A program made the translations under genes and the position numbers. A stretch of 24,669 nt of DNA from Bacteriovoracaceae bacterium (GTDB taxonomy: Bacteria > Bdellovibrionota > Bacteriovoracia > Bacteriovoracales > Bacteriovoracaceae). Each line of letters begins with the position of its first letter. The stretch's first letter is position 1. Positions 20,984 to 24,669 of this stretch are shown piece by piece. The DNA lies in the NCBI GenBank assembly GCA_947442115.1, contig CANEVK010000003.1:1-24669 (forward strand). Direction: 5' to 3'. The notes below the pieces were generated by a model that had not been told where the DNA came from, did not search any database, and saw nothing but the letters and a program-made list of their open reading frames with translations.

Positions 20984-21003
20984 TAGCGCCAATATAGCGC
21001 CAA
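20984..21003 (+). repeat. tandem TAGCGCCAA pair upstream of the recombinase
   Basis: TAGCGCCAA occurs at 20984-20992 and again at 20995-21003, an 11-bp period, ending 38 bp before the recombinase ATG. One helical turn of spacing suggests a protein-binding site. The segment is absent from the deleted copy at 10263. Confidence 0.45.
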
Positions 21004-21041
21004 GTTTTTCCAAAAATGGGTCATGTTAAGGAGCTTAATTT

Positions 21042-21719
21042 ATGCCAAAAAAGACTGCTTTATATTGTCGAGTTAGCACGGGAAATCAATCAACAGGTTT
21101 GGAGGCCCAAGTTCGGGCCTTAAGGGAATACTGCAACAGAAACAATGTTACTGATTACCTCATCTATGAAGATGAGAACCAGTCAGGCGTAAAACATTCA
21201 AGACCCGCTCTAGATCGAATGATGAAAGATGTAAGAGAAGGACTTATAGATAAGGTCATTGTCTATAGTTTCAGCCGCTATGCCAGATCGGTCACTCACC
21301 TCCTTAAGGCGTTGGAGGAATTTAAAAGAATTTCTGTGGGTTTTGTTTCAATCACTGAATCCATTGATACCAACACTCCACTCGGCTCTGCAGTTTTCAC
21401 TATCCTTGGAGCCGTAGCCCAACTGGAGAGGGATCTTATTGCTGAGCGTGTACGTAATGGCCTTGCCAATGCTAAGGCCAAAGGAATCAGAATCGGTAGA
21501 TTAAAAACTCGGGACACCGATCTCATTAGAAAGCTAAAGGCCCGTGGCATGACCTACCGTCAGATTGCTCAAATTGCTGGCTGCTCCCCTGGCGCTGTAG
21601 GTGCTGAAGTGAGAGCGATGAAGGCGGAAAAAGTAATACTTGAGGAAAAAATGGCAATCGAACAAGAACAAGCAATAAGTAAAAACCAGGATATTCAATT
21701 TGAGTTAATACGCTTTTGA
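21042..21719 (+). CDS. serine recombinase of the resolvase/invertase family, intact
   Basis: The 225-residue protein has the resolvase N-terminal catalytic domain (residues 4-140). The nucleophile S12 sits in YCRVSTGNQ with R10, and the second arginine cluster is YSFSRYARS (R79, R82). AQLERDLIAERVRNGLA marks the dimer helix. GRLKTRDTDLIRKLKARGMT then leads into a C-terminal helix-turn-helix (YRQIAQIAGCSPGAVGAEV) and a Glu/Gln-rich tail. Small serine recombinases of this size act as resolvases or invertases at paired sites. AAGGAG lies just upstream. Two decayed copies lie at 10346 and 11472, so the unit has spread within the genome. Its recombination site is not identified. Confidence 0.95.
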   Translation: MPKKTALYCRVSTGNQSTGLEAQVRALREYCNRNNVTDYLIYEDENQSGVKHSRPALDRMMKDVREGLIDKVIVYSFSRYARSVTHLLKALEEFKRISVGFVSITESIDTNTPLGSAVFTILGAVAQLERDLIAERVRNGLANAKAKGIRIGRLKTRDTDLIRKLKARGMTYRQIAQIAGCSPGAVGAEVRAMKAEKVILEEKMAIEQEQAISKNQDIQFELIRF

Positions 21720-21726
21720 TTAAAAT

Positions 21727-21752
21727 GGATGCCGATTTTTGGGTCGGCATCC
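21727..21752 (+). terminator. rho-independent terminator of the recombinase
   Basis: GGATGCCGA and TCGGCATCC form a perfect 9-bp stem with the loop TTTTTGGG, eight bases after the recombinase stop. The T tract is weak (GTTTATATTTCTTT). The copy at 10263 loses homology exactly at the start of this hairpin. Confidence 0.75.
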
Positions 21753-21796
21753 GTTTATATTTCTTTCGTCATTGTGTTCAGTAGCTGGGATTTAAA

Positions 21797-22015
21797 CTAG
21801 GAATTTGATTTCTTATACCATCTGTAGACTGCAAATAATACGATTGCTGAGAAGGCGAAGCCAATTGCTAGCCCCGATGATCCACATAAAATAATTAAGC
21901 CTCCTTGCGTGCGGCCACCTAAAACCCAACAACCTCTTTCAAGATAACTAAGCCAAAGGAAACTCAGAATAATAAGTGCCGTAAGTCCGGCAAAATAGTT
22001 CATCATTTTGTTCAT
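21797..22015 (-). CDS. small two-pass membrane protein
   Basis: The 72-residue product has two membrane segments (YFAGLTALIILSFLWLSYL and GLAIGFAFSAIVLFAVYRWY) joined by a Gly-rich loop with two cysteines (GCWVLGG, LCGSSG), and a basic end. GAGAT upstream of ATG 22015 is a modest ribosome site. No partner genes are close. Function is unknown. Confidence 0.6.
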   Translation of the reverse strand: MNKMMNYFAGLTALIILSFLWLSYLERGCWVLGGRTQGGLIILCGSSGLAIGFAFSAIVLFAVYRWYKKSNS

Positions 22016-22110
22016 AACATATCTCGTCTAGGAATTGATTAATGGCTAATGTTTTCCGCGCAGAGTGCACGTCGTTTTTATTTGTCTTAATGATATGGGT
22101 GATTCTTCAC

Positions 22111-23358
22111 TCATTTAAGTTTAAAATATTCAGCATAGGCGCTTGAGTGAAGATCAAACAATTGAACGTCGTTATCCAACTTAGTATAACTTTGATTATG
22201 AGTTGGCTGCCGAGGTCTCAACTGTAGAGAGGAATCAAAGCTGGTTATGATAGGAAAAAAGTCCCGGTGCAAATCTGCAATAACAGAAAAAGATATAACT
22301 ATTCCGAGATCTTCATTTACAGTTGCCCTATAATGAGTAAAGTATCCGGGAACCTCTGAGGAATTATGCACAGACTGAACCCAGCGATGTCCATTTACCG
22401 TGCCTTCTAGGATGGGACCATCAGAGTTAATTTGCTTCTCTAAATAAGCTTTATAAGTATCCTGGAAATCTTTTTCCCCACGAACCTTGGCCGAGACTAC
22501 AATAATCGCATACTTTTTGAGTTCTGGTTTTTCAGACTTACAAATATAGTTTGAACCTTCAAGCGAACACGCCCAATCACCAGGTATTTCGAATGATACA
22601 TAACTATTAGCGAATGTTTTTCGTCCTTTGGAAACTATCTTGATATTGTAAATATGACGAGTTTTGCCTAGAGTGTCTTTAATTGTCAGAGTAGTTTTTC
22701 CTGGCCTCAGTCCTTTAATATCTAGCTGTCTAATTTGCGGAATGGAAATGATAGTTATTTTTAAAAAACCTTCATCCCGTACAATCACTTGTTTAGTCGA
22801 AACCTCAAAGTCCACCGATATAGAAAGACCAGTATTAGACTGATCCATATCAATTATAATCTCTTCAACTGTAGGAGGGGTCGAAGTGACCGACTTATTT
22901 TTTTTCATGCATCTGAAATGTGGGACACCTGGCGTGGTTGAGTGTTTGGCGCCAGGCCCTGGATTAAGGACTGTACAATTATTATAAGGCAATGGAAGGA
23001 TTAGCGAAATCCCTACTTGAGATTGGTATGCACACGTCAATATGGAGTCTTTTTCGTAAGGAAAAATGACTGCTTCTGAAAATACATAGTCCGAATCTGG
23101 AACCCAGTCTCGTAGAATTGGCGCTTTTGATAAGCTTTCACGGTCAAAAGCGGAGGGTCCAATTAAGACAGATGCTCGTAGCCAGTTACTTTCCCGCTTG
23201 TCCTTTGGTACAAAAGGACTTTTTCCTGTTAAGGATGAGGGGCAAGATAACTGGATTGCGTTCGATTTTGGAGCAGCATTTTTGGAAGAGACTTGGGGGG
23301 GCACAAAATAGGCACAGGAAGCAATAAATAACAGTGAAATTAAAATGATGTTTTTCAT
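22111..23358 (-). CDS. multidomain lipoprotein
   Basis: From ATG 23358 (AAGAAGG upstream) the 415-residue protein has a lipoprotein signal (MKNIILISLLFIASCAYF; lipid cysteine C15). A first region (about residues 35-150) has the cysteine and tryptophan pattern of the STY0301 type (LSCPSSL, NWLRASVLIG, ILTCAYQ, NNCTVL). A second region (about 170-235) resembles the N-terminal domain of secretin or pilus-assembly proteins (VRDEGFLKITI, LRPGKTTLTIKDTLGKTRHI). The last part (about 245-380) is a PsbP-like domain (YVSFEIPGDWACSLEGSNYI and EVPGYFTHYRATV). It should be anchored to the envelope and may belong to a surface assembly system. The domain calls are by pattern only. An earlier ATG at 23412 would hide the lipobox. 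Confidence 0.72.
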   Translation of the reverse strand: MKNIILISLLFIASCAYFVPPQVSSKNAAPKSNAIQLSCPSSLTGKSPFVPKDKRESNWLRASVLIGPSAFDRESLSKAPILRDWVPDSDYVFSEAVIFPYEKDSILTCAYQSQVGISLILPLPYNNCTVLNPGPGAKHSTTPGVPHFRCMKKNKSVTSTPPTVEEIIIDMDQSNTGLSISVDFEVSTKQVIVRDEGFLKITIISIPQIRQLDIKGLRPGKTTLTIKDTLGKTRHIYNIKIVSKGRKTFANSYVSFEIPGDWACSLEGSNYICKSEKPELKKYAIIVVSAKVRGEKDFQDTYKAYLEKQINSDGPILEGTVNGHRWVQSVHNSSEVPGYFTHYRATVNEDLGIVISFSVIADLHRDFFPIITSFDSSLQLRPRQPTHNQSYTKLDNDVQLFDLHSSAYAEYFKLK

Positions 23359-23827
23359 AAAAACCTTCTTTAAACGGCTCAAGATTTCAACAAATCCGTT
23401 GATATATACCAAGATAGATGGACCGATCGTATTCCAAAAAGCGTATCAACTTTAGCAGGTTGTGTGTAGGGTAAATCTGATTAGATTCATTTTTGATTTA
23501 GAACTTACGCTAATTTTGACGCCATCTTAGCCTTTCATGACGGCAGATCACGATTATAGGTAGTCTTGACTAATGTTTCCGACCCATAAAAAAGGTCGTT
23601 TTCTTTTGTCTTCATGTTACAGGGATTCTGTTTAAGGTGAGGCTGGCGTGAAAATTCTATAGGCCGTTCTTCCGATTGATCAATTTTTCGACACTTTTAG
23701 TACGGCATGTAACTTTTTCAAGGGCTTGCCCACTAATTTTCCGGCCATGTAATCATGAGCGAAGAATTAATTAACAAAACGATGGTTGAAACCATTAGAT
23801 TTATGAGCGAAGGCTCGGGAGATACAA
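23359..23827. other. long intergenic region without a supported gene
   Basis: I see no gene, hairpin with T tract or repeat copy here. It must hold the divergent promoters of the genes at 22111 and 23828, but no single -35/-10 pair is convincing. ATGAGCGAAG occurs twice (23755 and 23804). A frame from the first ATG runs into the next gene in another phase and looks accidental. Confidence 0.5.
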
Positions 23828-24256
23828 ATGAAAAGATTCATAGTTGGATTATTAGTACTGACATCATTTCCAGTTCTTGCAACTGTTCCCAAGATAACTT
23901 GTTATTCTACAATCTACGGAGTCAATACTTCAGGTTTGGCGTATAATAAAGAATTTATGCTTGAAGATATTGAGTTAAAGAACAGACCAAACAGTGACTA
24001 TCTAGGCACCGAATATCATTATGAATTCAAGAATAGCACAAGATATAAGATGATTGTAGTTGGTGGATATGATCCTTCTGGTAAGTTTTCCGAAGGAATG
24101 AGAATTCATTTGGAAGACACCAAAAAAGATGTCCAATCCCAATCATGGGCCCAAACAAATGTAGTATCACTTGATTACAATGCAGAATATTCAGCTAATG
24201 GGACGGATGAAGAACGGGTAAACATTCATTGTCATATCAAAAGAGCTGAAGATTAA
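23828..24256 (+). CDS. small secreted protein of unknown function
   Basis: The 142-residue protein has a signal peptide (MKRFIVGLLVLTSFPVLA) and two cysteines, one near the mature start (ITCYST) and one near the end (IHCHIK), likely bonded. The body is beta-rich, with NSTRYKMIVVGGYDPSGKF in the middle. GGGAGATACAA precedes the ATG. A hairpin follows the stop. The Cys-near-each-end layout recalls the protein at 14449-14835. No family is recognised. Confidence 0.82.
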   Translation: MKRFIVGLLVLTSFPVLATVPKITCYSTIYGVNTSGLAYNKEFMLEDIELKNRPNSDYLGTEYHYEFKNSTRYKMIVVGGYDPSGKFSEGMRIHLEDTKKDVQSQSWAQTNVVSLDYNAEYSANGTDEERVNIHCHIKRAED

Positions 24257-24273
24257 ACTCTAAAGATCGATCC

Positions 24274-24300
24274 AAGCCTCGGCTACAAACGCTGAGGCTT
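24274..24300 (+). terminator. hairpin after the 23828 gene
   Basis: AAGCCTC pairs with GAGGCTT, extended by GC/GC across one mismatch, with a 7-nt loop. The T tract is short (TTCAATAT). It begins 18 bp after the stop. Confidence 0.6.
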
Positions 24301-24505
24301 CAATATACAAATAGCGCTGCTCACGAAGGATAGCGTTTCAACTCACGGACTCAGAAGCAAAGAACATAATAACGAAGAAAAACCGCCCATGGGGCGAATA
24401 TTAAACATTACTTTTTTACTCGCTTAAACCTTAACTCATTACAACTCTGTTGCTCCTTGGTATTTACCGTATTTTTATAATCAATATAAGCCGAGGTTAT
24501 TGGGT

Positions 24506-24669
24506 ATGCGGTTGTTCATTATTTTAGTGTTCATTTTGTCTTCACCATTTTCCGCAAATGCCAGTCAAGTAGCAAAGCTATCCCTGGGCCTTCTTTCTCC
24601 ACAGGGGTTTATTGGCGCAAACTATGAAAATAATCAGCCCATTGATGAAGTTTACTCATTTTCACCGAC
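24506..24669 (+). CDS. exported protein, cut by the right window edge
   Basis: An open frame from ATG 24506 runs to the window end for 54 codons. It starts with a signal peptide (MRLFIILVFILSSPFSANAS) followed by QVAKLSLGLLSPQGFIGANY. GAGG lies eleven bases upstream, rather far for a ribosome site. The rest of the protein lies outside the window, so no function can be given. The preceding 24301-24505 shows only a small hairpin (CGCCC/GGGCG). Confidence 0.6.
   Translation, partial: MRLFIILVFILSSPFSANASQVAKLSLGLLSPQGFIGANYENNQPIDEVYSFSP

Noticed and set aside
23755..23946. 63-codon plus-strand ORF with a protein-like start (MSEELINK)
   Set aside because: Most of it overlaps the secreted gene at 23828 in another frame, its end has no protein character and no ribosome site precedes it.
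1..24669. CRISPR array, tRNA, rRNA or riboswitch
   Set aside because: No regularly spaced direct repeats, no complete cloverleaf and no recognisable rRNA sequence were found by eye. The only tRNA-like piece is the short 3' end near 20838.

Overview
The window is AT-rich bacterial DNA packed with short genes for exported proteins. Almost every intact gene begins with a signal peptide or a lipobox. One gene encodes a TIGR02147-type helix-turn-helix protein, and many predicted products match only lineage-restricted families. This suggests a predatory or free-living member of the Bdellovibrionota (Bacteriovorax/Peredibacter/Bdellovibrio relatives). That placement is an inference; the window has no rRNA or other taxonomic marker.

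Layout. (1) 1-1886, minus strand: a TPR-type regulator cut by the window edge, a secreted three-cysteine protein just upstream of it, and a two-gene secreted operon that includes a thioredoxin-like protein lacking CXXC. (2) 2209-4608, minus strand: a small secreted protein, then a subtilase and a lysyl-oxidase-like protein as an apparent two-gene operon. (3) 4835-9100: a DUF2279-like membrane protein convergent with a ChrA-type transporter, a broken small ORF, a 429-residue secreted protein and a membrane-anchored protein. (4) 9101-11700: an eroded zone with a frameshifted gene, a membrane PH-like protein and two decayed copies of a serine recombinase. (5) 11708-13391, minus strand: a second copy of the secreted three-cysteine protein plus TPR/winged-helix regulator pair. 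(6) 13585-16489: small secreted proteins, two of which share a near-identical 84-bp leader, and a lipoprotein. (7) 16497-20860: a decayed mobile region with truncated genes, a dispersed repeat of about 50 bp, a TIGR02147 regulator, two small Cys-containing exported proteins and an orphan VirB6/TrbL-like gene. (8) 21042-21752: the intact serine recombinase with its terminator. (9) 21797-24669: a small membrane protein, a multidomain lipoprotein, a secreted protein and a gene cut by the right edge.

The strongest candidate for an undescribed system is a duplicated module: a sigma-28-like promoter, a secreted three-Cys protein, then a TPR plus winged-helix cytoplasmic protein. Copies lie at 1-1024 and 11708-13426. 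The same promoter pattern (about TAAAG-N15-CCGATAA, only 6-7 nt before ATG) also precedes the genes at 4835 and 7089. This suggests a small FliA-type regulon of exported proteins, possibly translated from leaderless mRNAs. The system could couple an envelope signal to transcription, but the function is inferred only from gene pairing and domain appearance.
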